Assembly (NCBI GenBank): GCA_964551995.1
Contig: CAZKFD010000017.1
Span: 1 to 64,000 of the forward strand
Source of the DNA: DATKJS01 sp964551995
Lineage (GTDB): Bacteria; Acidobacteriota; Aminicenantia; Aminicenantales; Saccharicenantaceae
Reading direction: 5' to 3'
Length of the DNA stretch: 64,000 nt
Of the stretch, positions 1 through 8,511 are shown in pieces. Below the pieces are notes generated by a model. That model was not told where the DNA came from. It saw only the letters and a program-made list of their open reading frames with translations, and did not search any database. Made by a program: the position numbers and the translations under genes. Position 1 is the stretch's first letter. Each line of letters begins with the position of its first letter.

Positions 1-1
1 T

Positions 2-745
2 GGCCTGGTCTATGGCGACGGCGCCAACATGAACGCGCTCGCCGGCATCGCGCGCCCGGGCGACCTCGGTTTTGACGTGATGCACTACAACCTGCACAAG
101 ACCTTCTCCACGCCGCACGGCGGCGGCGGACCCGGGTCCGGTCCCGTGGGCGTGAAAAAGGAGCTCGAACCCTACCTCCCGGGTCCCGTGATCCGCGAGG
201 CGAAGGGGCGCTTCTCCCTCGATTTTGACCGACCCCGCTCGATTGGACGCGTTCGGAGCTACTTCGCGAACTTCCTCGTCGCCGTGCGCGCCCTGAGCTA
301 TATCATGAGCCTCGGCCCCCGAGGGATCCGGGAGGTCGCAGAGCACGCCGTGCTGAACGCCAACTATATCCGGAAGAGCCTGGAGGGGACCTACCACCTG
401 AAATACGCGACCGCTTCCCTGCACGAATGTGTGTTCTCCGACAAGCTCCAGAAGGAGTCCGGCGTCACGAACCTCGATATCGCCAAGCGTCTGATCGATT
501 ACGGCGTCCATCCGCCGACGATGTCCTTCCCGCTCATCGTTCACGGGGCGCTCATGATCGAGCCGACCGAAACCGAGAGCAAGCGGGACCTGGACCTGTT
601 CATCGGCGCGATGAAAGCAATTGCGCGCGAGGCCCGCGAGGCCCCGGGGCTCCTCAAATCGGCGCCGCACGCCGCTTCCGTCCGCCGCCTGGACGAGGTC
701 GCGGCGGCCAAAACCCCCGTCCTGAAATGGGAGATGAAACCCTGA
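2..745 (+). CDS. gcvPB: glycine dehydrogenase (decarboxylating) subunit 2, 5'-truncated by window edge
   Basis: C-terminal half of the P-protein beta subunit of the glycine cleavage system, which decarboxylates glycine with PLP and passes the aminomethyl group to the lipoyl H-protein in the cytoplasm. The frame is open from base 2, so the start lies outside the window. The PLP-lysine block NLHKTFSTPHGGGGPG is visible near the beginning, followed by the GPVGV segment and a conserved C-terminal domain. The stop TGA overlaps the glyQ ATG (TGATG), so translation of the two is probably coupled. Two-subunit GcvP is the usual form in many anaerobes and thermophiles. Confidence 0.93.
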   Translation, partial: GLVYGDGANMNALAGIARPGDLGFDVMHYNLHKTFSTPHGGGGPGSGPVGVKKELEPYLPGPVIREAKGRFSLDFDRPRSIGRVRSYFANFLVAVRALSYIMSLGPRGIREVAEHAVLNANYIRKSLEGTYHLKYATASLHECVFSDKLQKESGVTNLDIAKRLIDYGVHPPTMSFPLIVHGALMIEPTETESKRDLDLFIGAMKAIAREAREAPGLLKSAPHAASVRRLDEVAAAKTPVLKWEMKP

Positions 746-1590
746 TGGCGCTCCAAGACCTGATCCTCGATCTGCAGAAGTTCTGGGCCGGGCAGGGCTG
801 CTATCTGGCTCAGAGCTACGACCTGGAGGTCGGCGCCGGAACCATGACTCCGGACACGTTTTTTCGCGTTCTCGGACAGCGGCCATGGAGGGTCGCCTAT
901 GTCCAGCCGTCGAGGCGGCCGACCGACGGCCGCTACGGAGAAAATCCCAACCGCGTCCAGAAGCACTTCCAGTACCAGGTCATCCTCAAACCCTCGCCCG
1001 GCGACATCCAGGACATCTATATCCGCAGTCTCGCCTCACTCGGGATCGCGCTCGCCGACCACGACCTGCGCTTCGACGAGGACAACTGGGAATCGCCGAC
1101 CATCGGCGCCTGGGGCGTCGGCTGGCAGGTCCTGCTGGACGGGCTGGAGATCACCCAGTTCACGTATTTTCAACAGTGCGGGGGCATCGATCTCGCGCCC
1201 GTCCCCGTCGAGATCACCTATGGGCTTGAACGCCTGGAGATGTTTCTCGAGCAGAAAGACGACATCTACGACCTCGATTGGTCGGCCGATGTCACGTATC
1301 GCGAGCTCAGGCAGCGCGAGGAGAGGGAATTCTCCGAGTACAATTTTCAGGCCGCCGATGTGGACACCTGGCGCCGCATGTTCCAGGCCTGCCGCAGGGA
1401 GGCGGGACGCCTGATCGAAAGAAACCTTCTTCTGCCCGCCTACGACATGTGCTTGAAATGCTCCCACAGCTTCAATCTTCTCGACGCGCGGGGCGCCATC
1501 AGCGTCACGGAGCGCGTGAAGATGATCTCCGAAATCCGGGCCCTGGTGAACCAGATCGCGGCGAGGTTCACCGCGGGGAAGGAGGCCTGA
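745..1590 (+). CDS. glyQ: glycyl-tRNA synthetase alpha subunit
   Basis: Alpha (catalytic) subunit of the bacterial alpha2beta2 glycyl-tRNA synthetase, which adenylates glycine and charges tRNA-Gly. At 281 aa it is close to the family's usual length of about 300. Diagnostic blocks are present: FWAGQGCYLAQSYDLEVGAG near the N terminus, VAYVQPSRRPTDGRYGENPN, and the class II motif region GLEITQFTYFQQCGGIDL. The start ATG at 745 overlaps the gcvPB stop; the longer upstream open frame has no family similarity and was dropped. The stop overlaps the glyS start in the same TGATG fashion. Confidence 0.97.
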   Translation: MALQDLILDLQKFWAGQGCYLAQSYDLEVGAGTMTPDTFFRVLGQRPWRVAYVQPSRRPTDGRYGENPNRVQKHFQYQVILKPSPGDIQDIYIRSLASLGIALADHDLRFDEDNWESPTIGAWGVGWQVLLDGLEITQFTYFQQCGGIDLAPVPVEITYGLERLEMFLEQKDDIYDLDWSADVTYRELRQREEREFSEYNFQAADVDTWRRMFQACRREAGRLIERNLLLPAYDMCLKCSHSFNLLDARGAISVTERVKMISEIRALVNQIAARFTAGKEA

Positions 1591-3686
1591 TGGAATTCCT
1601 CCTGGAGATCTTGACGGAAGAGGTTCCCTCCAGCCACATCCGTTCGGCCCGGGCTCAGCTCGAAGAAAAGTTCCGGCGGGAGCTCGAGGGGGCGCGGATC
1701 GGGATCCAGAGCCTGAGGACCCTGGCCACCCCCCGGCGTCTGATCGTGGTCGGAGATTTCGCTGCCGGGCAGGAGGACCGCGAAGCCGTTGTGACCGGGC
1801 CGCCCAAGGCAATCGGGGTCGGGCCCGACGGCCGGTTCACCCAGGCCGCGGCGGGATTCGCCAGGTCCCATGGTGTCCCGGAGAGCGCCCTCGAGGTCGT
1901 CCTGACCCCCAAAGGCGAGTATCTCGGATTCAAGAGGACTTTCCGGGGGACGCCGACGGAGCGGATCCTCGAAGACACCATCCCCAGGATCCTCGGTTCG
2001 CTCACCTTTCCCAAGATGATGCGCTGGGGGGCGAGCCCGTTCCGCTTCTCGCGACCCCTTCACAGGCTTCTCTGCCTTTTTGACGGGCGGTCTCTGAACG
2101 TCCGCTTCGAGTCCCTTACGGCTTCCGACAGAACCGTCGGCCATAGGATTCTTTCACCCGGGGAGATCCGAGTTTCGGGCTTCGCCGAATATCAGGCCCG
2201 GCTCGCCGACCATCAGGTCATCGTTGACCCGCAGGAAAGGAAGAGCTCCATCCAAGCCCAGATCGCAGAGAAGCTGGCCCCGCTCGAGGCCCAGGTCTAT
2301 CCGGATCCCGGGCTGCTCGAGGAGCTCACCGACAACGTCGAGCACCCGCTTGTTATCCTCGGCTCCTTCCCCGAGGAGTTCCTCAGCCTGCCCATCGAGG
2401 TCTTGGCGACGGCCATGCGGAAGCACCAGAAATTCTTCTCGGTCGTCCGGGACAGGAAACAGCTGGCCCACTTTCTCGGAGTCGCGGACGCCTGTGAGGA
2501 CGCCAAGGGGCTCATCCGTGAGGGGAACGAGCGGGTCCTGAGGGCCCGGCTCGTCGACGCCCGGTTTTTTTGGGACCAGGACCGGAAGGTCCCTTTGGCG
2601 AAGAGAGCCGCCGGGCTGCGAGACGTCGTTTTTCAGGAAAAGCTCGGCAGCTACGAGGACAAAGCGAAAAGGGTCAAGAAGATCACGGGTTATCTCTGCG
2701 ACAAGCTGGAAGGCGGTGGAAGGCCCAAGAAGGAGGCCGTCGAGGCGGCCGGTTTGTGCAAGGCCGACCTCCTGACGGAAATGGTCAAGGAGTTCCCCGA
2801 CCTCCAGGGCAGGATGGGCGGACTGTATGCCCGGCAGGAGGGCTATCCGGCCGCGCTCAGCGAAGCCATCTACGAGCACTATCAGCCCTCGGGTCTGGAT
2901 GACGATTCGCCTCCGTCCCTCTCCGGCCGCATCCTCTCGCTAGCCGACAAGCTGGATTCCATCGTCGGGGTCGTCGGCGTGGGGATCGAGGCCAGCGGCT
3001 CGAGCGACCCGTTCGGGCTGCGACGCAACGCCCACGGCGTCTGCAAGATCATCCTGGATGGGAAGCTCCGTTTTTCGTTCTCCCTCCTGCTCGACCGGGT
3101 CTTGGCTGTCTACGGAGACAGGCTCACGGTGGCGCGCGACGCCGTCAAACGCTACGTTCTGGAGTTCTTTACCGGCCGGCTCCGCTTCATCTTGGAGCGG
3201 CGGGGCTTCCGCTACGACCTCGTGGCCGCGGCTCTGGGACCGGGGATCGACAAGGTCCTGGACGTCCTTCTGAGAGTCCAGGCCCTCGATGCCCTTAAGA
3301 GCAGCCCGCAGTTCGAACCCTTCATTCTGATGGCCAAAAGGGTCAACAACATCCTGCGGGACCAGCCGCCCGGCAAGGTCCAGCCCGATTTTCTCGAAGA
3401 GCGGGAGGAACGTGAGCTCGCTTCGACGTTCTCGATCGTGGAGCGCAACGCGCGGGCGATGATCGCCAGGGGAGATTTCGAGCACGCCCAGAACATCATC
3501 TTCAGGCTTCAGCCCGTTCTCAACGCCTTTTTCGACCGCGTCCTCGTCATGGCTGAGGACAAGAAGCTGCGGCAGAGCCGGATCGGTCTGCTCCAGGCGA
3601 TCCAGAAGCTGCTGGCCGAAATGGCCGACTATTCCCAGGTGGTCGTGGAAGGGGATGCGGCGGCTAAATCCGGCCCGGCGCGCTAG
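1590..3686 (+). CDS. glyS: glycyl-tRNA synthetase beta subunit
   Basis: Beta subunit (698 aa, normal for the family) of heterotetrameric glycyl-tRNA synthetase, which binds tRNA-Gly. The family N terminus MEFLLEILTEEVPSSHI and the FPKMMRWG motif are present. An HD-like middle region (KADLLTEMVKEFPDLQG, then YARQEGYPAALSEAIYEHYQP) and a DALR-like anticodon-binding C terminus follow. The start ATG at 1590 overlaps the glyQ stop. The last four bases overlap the end of the convergent PilZ gene, so no terminator fits between them. Confidence 0.97.
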   Translation: MEFLLEILTEEVPSSHIRSARAQLEEKFRRELEGARIGIQSLRTLATPRRLIVVGDFAAGQEDREAVVTGPPKAIGVGPDGRFTQAAAGFARSHGVPESALEVVLTPKGEYLGFKRTFRGTPTERILEDTIPRILGSLTFPKMMRWGASPFRFSRPLHRLLCLFDGRSLNVRFESLTASDRTVGHRILSPGEIRVSGFAEYQARLADHQVIVDPQERKSSIQAQIAEKLAPLEAQVYPDPGLLEELTDNVEHPLVILGSFPEEFLSLPIEVLATAMRKHQKFFSVVRDRKQLAHFLGVADACEDAKGLIREGNERVLRARLVDARFFWDQDRKVPLAKRAAGLRDVVFQEKLGSYEDKAKRVKKITGYLCDKLEGGGRPKKEAVEAAGLCKADLLTEMVKEFPDLQGRMGGLYARQEGYPAALSEAIYEHYQPSGLDDDSPPSLSGRILSLADKLDSIVGVVGVGIEASGSSDPFGLRRNAHGVCKIILDGKLRFSFSLLLDRVLAVYGDRLTVARDAVKRYVLEFFTGRLRFILERRGFRYDLVAAALGPGIDKVLDVLLRVQALDALKSSPQFEPFILMAKRVNNILRDQPPGKVQPDFLEEREERELASTFSIVERNARAMIARGDFEHAQNIIFRLQPVLNAFFDRVLVMAEDKKLRQSRIGLLQAIQKLLAEMADYSQVVVEGDAAAKSGPAR

Positions 3687-4117
3687 ATGCTGAATTCGCT
3701 CGTTTTGCCCGAACCCTCATCGCTTCCCGGCTCGATGAACTTCTGCTCGAGGGCGATGATCTTGACCAGGGAACCGGGATAATTCTGGTTCTTCTCTTCG
3801 CCGTAGGGATTGAATTGGACGCCGGCCTGATACTTGTAGCTTTTTCCCGGGTTGAACGACGACCACCGGACCCGTCCCTTGAGATTCAGCGGCACGCGCT
3901 CTCCCGGGATAGAGATCTGGAGGGTGACCCGGGATTTGTATTTCAGGGCCTTCTGGGTCAGGAAACGCACGCCGCCGCGGCTGATGTCGAGGACGGGGCA
4001 GAATTCCTCATTGAAGCCGACCTGAGTCGACAGAAACCTCTCCCTGCGGTAGGAAGCTGTGGCCCCTGGGATCTTGAAACGCTGGCATAACCGTCTTTCT
4101 ATCCCCTTGTCAGCCAT
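3683..4117 (-). CDS. PilZ domain protein
   Basis: A 144 aa stand-alone PilZ protein, probably a cytoplasmic c-di-GMP receptor. Both c-di-GMP-binding signatures are intact: an RxxxR motif in RRLCQRF near the N terminus and DxSxxG in DISRGGVRF. A beta-barrel pattern (VTLQISIPG, LKGRVRW, YQAGVQF) follows. The ATG at 4117 has a strong Shine-Dalgarno (AAAGGAGG, about 7 bases upstream), and a sigma70-like promoter lies about 80 bases upstream. Its effector target is not indicated by the neighbours. One of four PilZ-type genes in the window, and one of two with intact motifs. Confidence 0.88.
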   Translation of the reverse strand: MADKGIERRLCQRFKIPGATASYRRERFLSTQVGFNEEFCPVLDISRGGVRFLTQKALKYKSRVTLQISIPGERVPLNLKGRVRWSSFNPGKSYKYQAGVQFNPYGEEKNQNYPGSLVKIIALEQKFIEPGSDEGSGKTSEFSI

Positions 4118-4196
4118 GTCCAGCCTCCTTTATCGGCCGCGTCAAGCATCCGGCCGGGACCGGGGGGGCCGGGATCCCAAATTCCCGCCCAGGTAG

Positions 4197-4224
4197 GTTA
4201 TACCAGAAGAGAAGGAAAAGTCAA
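4197..4224 (-). promoter_or_regulatory. sigma70-type promoter for the PilZ gene
   Basis: On the minus strand, -35 TTGACT (4219-4224) and -10 TATAAC (4197-4202) are separated by 16 bases, five of six matches each. The predicted start near 4190 leaves a leader of about 73 bases carrying the AAAGGAGG ribosome binding site. The stretch 4118-4244 is otherwise gene-free. Confidence 0.65.
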
Positions 4225-4244
4225 AGCCTTTTCCGGCGGCCTCC

Positions 4245-5336
4245 TCATCTCCTGAGGATTGCGCCCCGTTGGGGGCCGAGCAGGACTTCCGCCCGCGCGT
4301 CGGTGAGTCCGCCGTCCGCCGTCACGCGCTCATACGAATACGACAGGCTGGCGATCTTTTGATAAGGCATCGGCGACGGGGCGGGCGGCTTTTTGGCCAG
4401 AAGGTCCTTCAGAGTCTTGTACGTCAAGGCGATAGCGTCGATGATGGAAACGCTGTTCGCTATGGGGTCCGTCGTCGGGGGAGGCATGTAGGGCTGGGTG
4501 CCCTGCATCGACGGTCCTGGGATGGGGATGTTCAGGGGGGGCGGCGGCGAGGGGACCTTGCGGCTCTTCAGGATGAGCTGGCCGTCGACATAGAGAGATA
4601 TCTCGCCCTCGAGAGAGGTCAGCGGCAGAAGGCTGGCGGGCTTCTTCTTGCCGTCCGTTATGGGGGGGAGAGTCGCCGCCCTGGTCCGGACGGATCCGAC
4701 GTCCGAGACGGTGACTTCTACGCGGATCGGCTTCCTCAAGACGATGTCCCCGGCCTTAAGGTCCAGGTTCAGCTCATAGGTTCCCGACCGGTCGAAGATG
4801 TTCTCGGCGGGGAAAGCAAGGATATGGAATCCGCGGCCCCAGAATCCGCCCTCGAGCGCATAGGAGCCCAGGGAGATTTTGTAATAAGCGCTGTTCAGGA
4901 GGTTGAAGCCGATCCGTATGTTTGCCGGAAGGTCCGATTCTCCAGACCCGGGAGACGAAATGAAGCAGACATCCGTGACCAGAGGATAGGCGGTCTTCCA
5001 GCGGGCCCAGAACAGCAGGAATTCCCGCCGCGTCAGATCGTCCAGGAAGCCGAAATCGGGGTCGTTGTCCTGATACTTTTCGAAATAATCGGATATCCGG
5101 TCCTGTTCCTCGGGACGGTCGCCGGCCTTCATGGCCAGGAAGGGGATCAAGGCATCGATGGTCTGTCTCTCGTTCCCTTCGACGGTCCTGGCTTTCTCGA
5201 TAAGAAACTGCAAAGCCTTCTGGTAGTCCGGCCGGGGCGTGAGATAGGAGAGGAGCTCCGTCCTCCAGTCCGCCGCAAAAGCCGTGCCGACCGCCAGGAG
5301 GAAGATGAGACCGACACAGGTTCTCTTAATCGTCAT
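4245..5336 (-). CDS. exported protein of unknown function
   Basis: A 363 aa protein that I do not recognise. It starts with a clear Sec signal peptide (MTIKRTCVGLIFLLAVGTAF, cleavage likely after AFA), which places it in the periplasm or outer membrane. I chose the ATG at 5336 because the signal peptide begins there; the open frame continues 15 codons upstream. The mature part has a helical N-terminal third (about residues 25-100), a middle beta-rich section, a Pro-rich linker (SPPPPLNIPIPGP) and a C-terminal segment ending LLGPQRGAILRR. It overlaps the end of the TonB-like gene by 11 bases, so the two are probably co-transcribed and may act together at the envelope. Confidence 0.7.
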   Translation of the reverse strand: MTIKRTCVGLIFLLAVGTAFAADWRTELLSYLTPRPDYQKALQFLIEKARTVEGNERQTIDALIPFLAMKAGDRPEEQDRISDYFEKYQDNDPDFGFLDDLTRREFLLFWARWKTAYPLVTDVCFISSPGSGESDLPANIRIGFNLLNSAYYKISLGSYALEGGFWGRGFHILAFPAENIFDRSGTYELNLDLKAGDIVLRKPIRVEVTVSDVGSVRTRAATLPPITDGKKKPASLLPLTSLEGEISLYVDGQLILKSRKVPSPPPPLNIPIPGPSMQGTQPYMPPPTTDPIANSVSIIDAIALTYKTLKDLLAKKPPAPSPMPYQKIASLSYSYERVTADGGLTDARAEVLLGPQRGAILRR

Positions 5337-6246
5337 AGGAGAACTCGAGGTAGGCTTCCAGGCTGTCTCCTGGGAAATCATCGGGCAGGGCGGGGAAGGG
5401 CAAACTCGCCCGGAGCGCCCTGAGCGCCGCCTGGTCCAGGATATCGAGCGAAGAGCGCTCGTCGACTTCGAGGGAAGAGAGTTCGCCGTTCTTCTTGACC
5501 ATGAGAATGAGCCTCAACCGGGTCGGCGACGAGAGCTTTCCGACGTTCGGAAGGACCCAGTTCCTTTGGATAAGAGCGACGATCTTCGAGGCCCAGGGCG
5601 CGATGTTATACCCCTTCAGGGGGATGGACAAGCTGGCCCGTTGCCGGCCGGTCCCGCCGCGGCCGGCGCTCCCCGTTCCCGCGCCCAAGGCTCCCGTTCC
5701 GCTGCCCGGCGGTCCGGGCATATATCGGAGCATGTCGGAAGGCGCGCTCTTGCCCGAGCCGGTTTCAGGGGCGGGCTTTGTCCCCGGCGGGGCGAGGCTG
5801 ATTTTCAGACCCGTCTCTTCTCCGTTCTTGGGATGTATTGCCAAGGGCTTCTGGAAATTCTCAGAAAGCGCCGCCACGGCAGCGCCGGGGGCAGCCTGAT
5901 GCGGCGGCTCCGCGGCGGCAGGAGAGCCTGGCCGCGCGGCCTCCGGCTGCCCGCCTGTATTCTCCTCGCCTCCGCCCGCTTCGGAGGGAGGCCTGCCCCC
6001 GCCCGTTCCCTGCCTGGAGGCGCCGCCCGGGGAGCCGACGATCTTCGGCATGGTCAGGGCGAAGGGAGGAACGATCCTGACGGTGCGCGTCTCTTTTCCG
6101 AGGTTGAGCATCTTGATCGTGAACCGGGCATGCAGAATGCCGTAGACGAGGACGCCATGCAGCACGAGGACGAGCGCCAGGAGGAGGGCCTTTTGGGACC
6201 GCTTGGGCCCGGCGGTTTTTTCGCCGAAAAAACTGTCTTCGAACAC
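5326..6246 (-). CDS. TonB C-terminal domain protein
   Basis: A 306 aa inner-membrane protein with TonB layout: short cytoplasmic N terminus, one membrane segment (ALLLALVLVLHGVLVYGIL, about residues 20-38), a long Pro/Gly/Ala-rich periplasmic spacer (about 75-200) and a C-terminal TonB domain (about 215-306; IQRNWVLPNV, RLRLILMVKKNGELSSLEV, ALRALRASLPFPALP). Proteins of this layout transmit proton-motive force to outer-membrane receptors or act as TonB-like scaffolds. No ExbB/ExbD or receptor is nearby. The start is GTG at 6246 with AAGGTG just upstream; a TATAAT hexamer lies at 6271-6276 (minus strand), but I find no matching -35. Confidence 0.8.
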   Translation of the reverse strand: MFEDSFFGEKTAGPKRSQKALLLALVLVLHGVLVYGILHARFTIKMLNLGKETRTVRIVPPFALTMPKIVGSPGGASRQGTGGGRPPSEAGGGEENTGGQPEAARPGSPAAAEPPHQAAPGAAVAALSENFQKPLAIHPKNGEETGLKISLAPPGTKPAPETGSGKSAPSDMLRYMPGPPGSGTGALGAGTGSAGRGGTGRQRASLSIPLKGYNIAPWASKIVALIQRNWVLPNVGKLSSPTRLRLILMVKKNGELSSLEVDERSSLDILDQAALRALRASLPFPALPDDFPGDSLEAYLEFSYDD

Positions 6247-6321
6247 GACACCTTATTCCACGCTCATAATATTATATTACAATCCCGGGCGGGCGAGGAT
6301 CGTTACGGCTGGGAGAGGGTT

Positions 6322-8511
6322 TCAGGGCGTCCCGATCCGGGTCCGGGCGATTCCCACCGTGAAGAGAAATCCCAGAACGTTCAGAAGCGCCAGCCGGTTG
6401 ATGAGCAGGGGGATGCCCAGGAGCGGAATGACGACGGAGGAAGCCAAAATGACTCCGAGGAAGGATCCGAGGAGGTCGACCCCGTACCCCATCCCCGGAT
6501 GAGGGGATTCCCGGAGGTACAGCCGGTTGGCGGCGACGAACAGGTCACCGCTCAGGGCTCCGAAGGCGAGAAGGGCCAGGAAGGGAAGGACCTCGAGACC
6601 GGGGCGTTCGGCCATCGCCGTAATCAGGAACAGCAAGATGACGAGCCCTCCCTGGAGAGCAACGAGGTCGCGGCCACGCGGCTGCCGCCTCCCTATCCCT
6701 GCCAGCGAACCCAGAAAGAGACCGGCCATGAAGGCGGAGAGAAGGAGCGAGATCTTTCCGTAGACATAGCCGAAGCGCGCCTGGAAAACGATGAGGATGA
6801 CCATCTCGACGAGGATCGAAGAGAAACCGGCCATCGCCACGGGGACGAGGAAACGGCCGGGCGACCGTCTCTTCCGCAGGAGCGCGCCGAGGAGGCCGAG
6901 CGCCGCCAGGGCGAGAGGGAGGTCCAGAATCCAGAACGCCCGAATGCTGGCGAAGAACCTGAGGAGGCCCGATTCAATCCCCTTGAACTGCGAGGCCCAG
7001 AGCACGGAATGGAAATAATAGCTGACGGGGACGAGGTCCCGGTTGATGAGCCCCGATCCGCCGCGCATCGTTTCGAGAAGGGCCCGGACGCGAAAAGGAT
7101 TCAGCCGCGAGGGGAGCATCTCGGGGCTCACGAACTGGTTGTGGAGGTTCAGCCGCCTGATGGATGCGATCAAACGTTTCGGGTCTATCGTCAGGGGCCC
7201 GGCCGAGGCCAAGAACACGTTGTTCTCCCCGGGAACGGCCAGGACCTCGGGAAAGACCGCCCGGAGTGTCGTCACGAGCGTCTCGAGGAACTTCTGCAGG
7301 TCGGGGTTGATGTAGTTTTCGGCCGACGGGACGACGAAGCTGAAAACGCCGGCGGGGCTGAGTTTCTCCCGGACCTCCCGGAAGAACTCCAGCGTGTAGA
7401 ACCGGTTGATCTGGGCGGTGGCAGGCTCCGGGAGGCGGAGGATGATGGCGTCGTAGATCTTGCGCGTCCGTTCCAGGAAGCGGCGGCCGTCCTGATAGAT
7501 GATACGGACGCGCGAGTTGCGCAGGTCCGACAGGCCGGCCGGGGGAAGGAAGCGTTCGGACAGGTGAATGATGGCCGGGTCGATCTCTACGTAATCCACG
7601 TCCGTGTCCGGGTATTTCAAGACCTCCCGGCAGCCGCCGCTGACGCCGCCGCCGATGAGGAGCACGTCTCCCACGCCGGTCCTCTGGAGCAGGGCGAAAT
7701 GCACGGACTCTTCGGCGCTTTCGGTGTTTGGATAGGAGAAAACCGAAAGGCCGTTGCTGTAGAGAGAGAACTGGCCCTCCGTTTTCAGGACCTGAAGCTT
7801 GCCGTAAGGCGTGTCCTCGGCCGCGACGAGGTCGAAGGGCTTCCAGGATGACCTGAGGGACGGAAAATCCATGACGGCGAAAAGGGCCGCCAGGGCGAGG
7901 ACGCCAATCAGGAGCGGCCGGTCCGCGACCGACTTTCCGGAGATCAAAAGGGCCAGACCGGCCACGGCCGCTACGGCCGCCGCTCCCCCCCAGTTCGAGA
8001 GGAACGGGATGAGGAAGAGGTAAACGGTCAAGCCGGCCGTCGCCGCTCCCAGGGACTCGAGCAGGTAGACGCGCGGCGCGTCGCCTTTGAAAAGGACGGC
8101 GTTGAGGACGAAGGCGAGCCCCAGCGGAAAACTGACCAGGAGGGCCAGGATCAGGGCGAAGACGACGGCTGGGACGAGCCCCGTGAGCTCCGCGGGAAGG
8201 CTCCCCAGCAGCCGGTGGGAGAATCTCAGAAGGACGAGGCCGGCGAAAAACAGGACGATCGTGCCCGCGTAAAGACGGGGAAGCCGGGCCGGACGCAAGC
8301 CGAGCTTCGGCCCGGCGAGGCTGCCGATCCCGCCCCAGAGCAGCCAGGCCCCGAGAACGAACCCGAATGTCAGTTCGTTGCCGTAAAAATGCACCACGAA
8401 TTCCCGGAGAAGGTAGATCTGGAAGGCCGTGGCGAGGAAGCCCAGAAGGACGGCGGGCAGAGCCCCTCTCAGCTCCAGACGCCAGGTATGGGCGTGCCGC
8501 AGAACCTGCAC
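6322..8511 (-). CDS. polytopic membrane protein with spermidine-synthase-like (Rossmann) domain
   Basis: A 729 aa protein with three parts: about seven N-terminal membrane helices (1-210), a soluble spermidine-synthase-like Rossmann domain (about 245-500; DVLLIGGGVSGGCREVLKYP, DVDYVEIDPAIIHLSERFLP, VRIIYQDGRRFLERTRKIYD), and a second block of about six helices (about 530-729). The catalytic features of true aminopropyltransferases are altered: GGGD is GGGV, and the Asp of the usual DxxDP stretch is missing (ILRLPEPATAQINRFYTLEF). A methyltransferase-like or sensory role is as likely as polyamine synthesis. The ATG at 8511 overlaps the preceding radical SAM gene by 43 bases, so a shorter start is possible. 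Confidence 0.75.
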   Translation of the reverse strand: MQVLRHAHTWRLELRGALPAVLLGFLATAFQIYLLREFVVHFYGNELTFGFVLGAWLLWGGIGSLAGPKLGLRPARLPRLYAGTIVLFFAGLVLLRFSHRLLGSLPAELTGLVPAVVFALILALLVSFPLGLAFVLNAVLFKGDAPRVYLLESLGAATAGLTVYLFLIPFLSNWGGAAAVAAVAGLALLISGKSVADRPLLIGVLALAALFAVMDFPSLRSSWKPFDLVAAEDTPYGKLQVLKTEGQFSLYSNGLSVFSYPNTESAEESVHFALLQRTGVGDVLLIGGGVSGGCREVLKYPDTDVDYVEIDPAIIHLSERFLPPAGLSDLRNSRVRIIYQDGRRFLERTRKIYDAIILRLPEPATAQINRFYTLEFFREVREKLSPAGVFSFVVPSAENYINPDLQKFLETLVTTLRAVFPEVLAVPGENNVFLASAGPLTIDPKRLIASIRRLNLHNQFVSPEMLPSRLNPFRVRALLETMRGGSGLINRDLVPVSYYFHSVLWASQFKGIESGLLRFFASIRAFWILDLPLALAALGLLGALLRKRRSPGRFLVPVAMAGFSSILVEMVILIVFQARFGYVYGKISLLLSAFMAGLFLGSLAGIGRRQPRGRDLVALQGGLVILLFLITAMAERPGLEVLPFLALLAFGALSGDLFVAANRLYLRESPHPGMGYGVDLLGSFLGVILASSVVIPLLGIPLLINRLALLNVLGFLFTVGIARTRIGTP

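Noticed and set aside
5284..7851. An 855-codon open frame on the plus strand
   Set aside because: It runs antisense through the TonB-like and SpeE-like genes, is Arg/Glu/Gly/Pro-rich low-complexity and has no family motifs: a GC-driven shadow frame.
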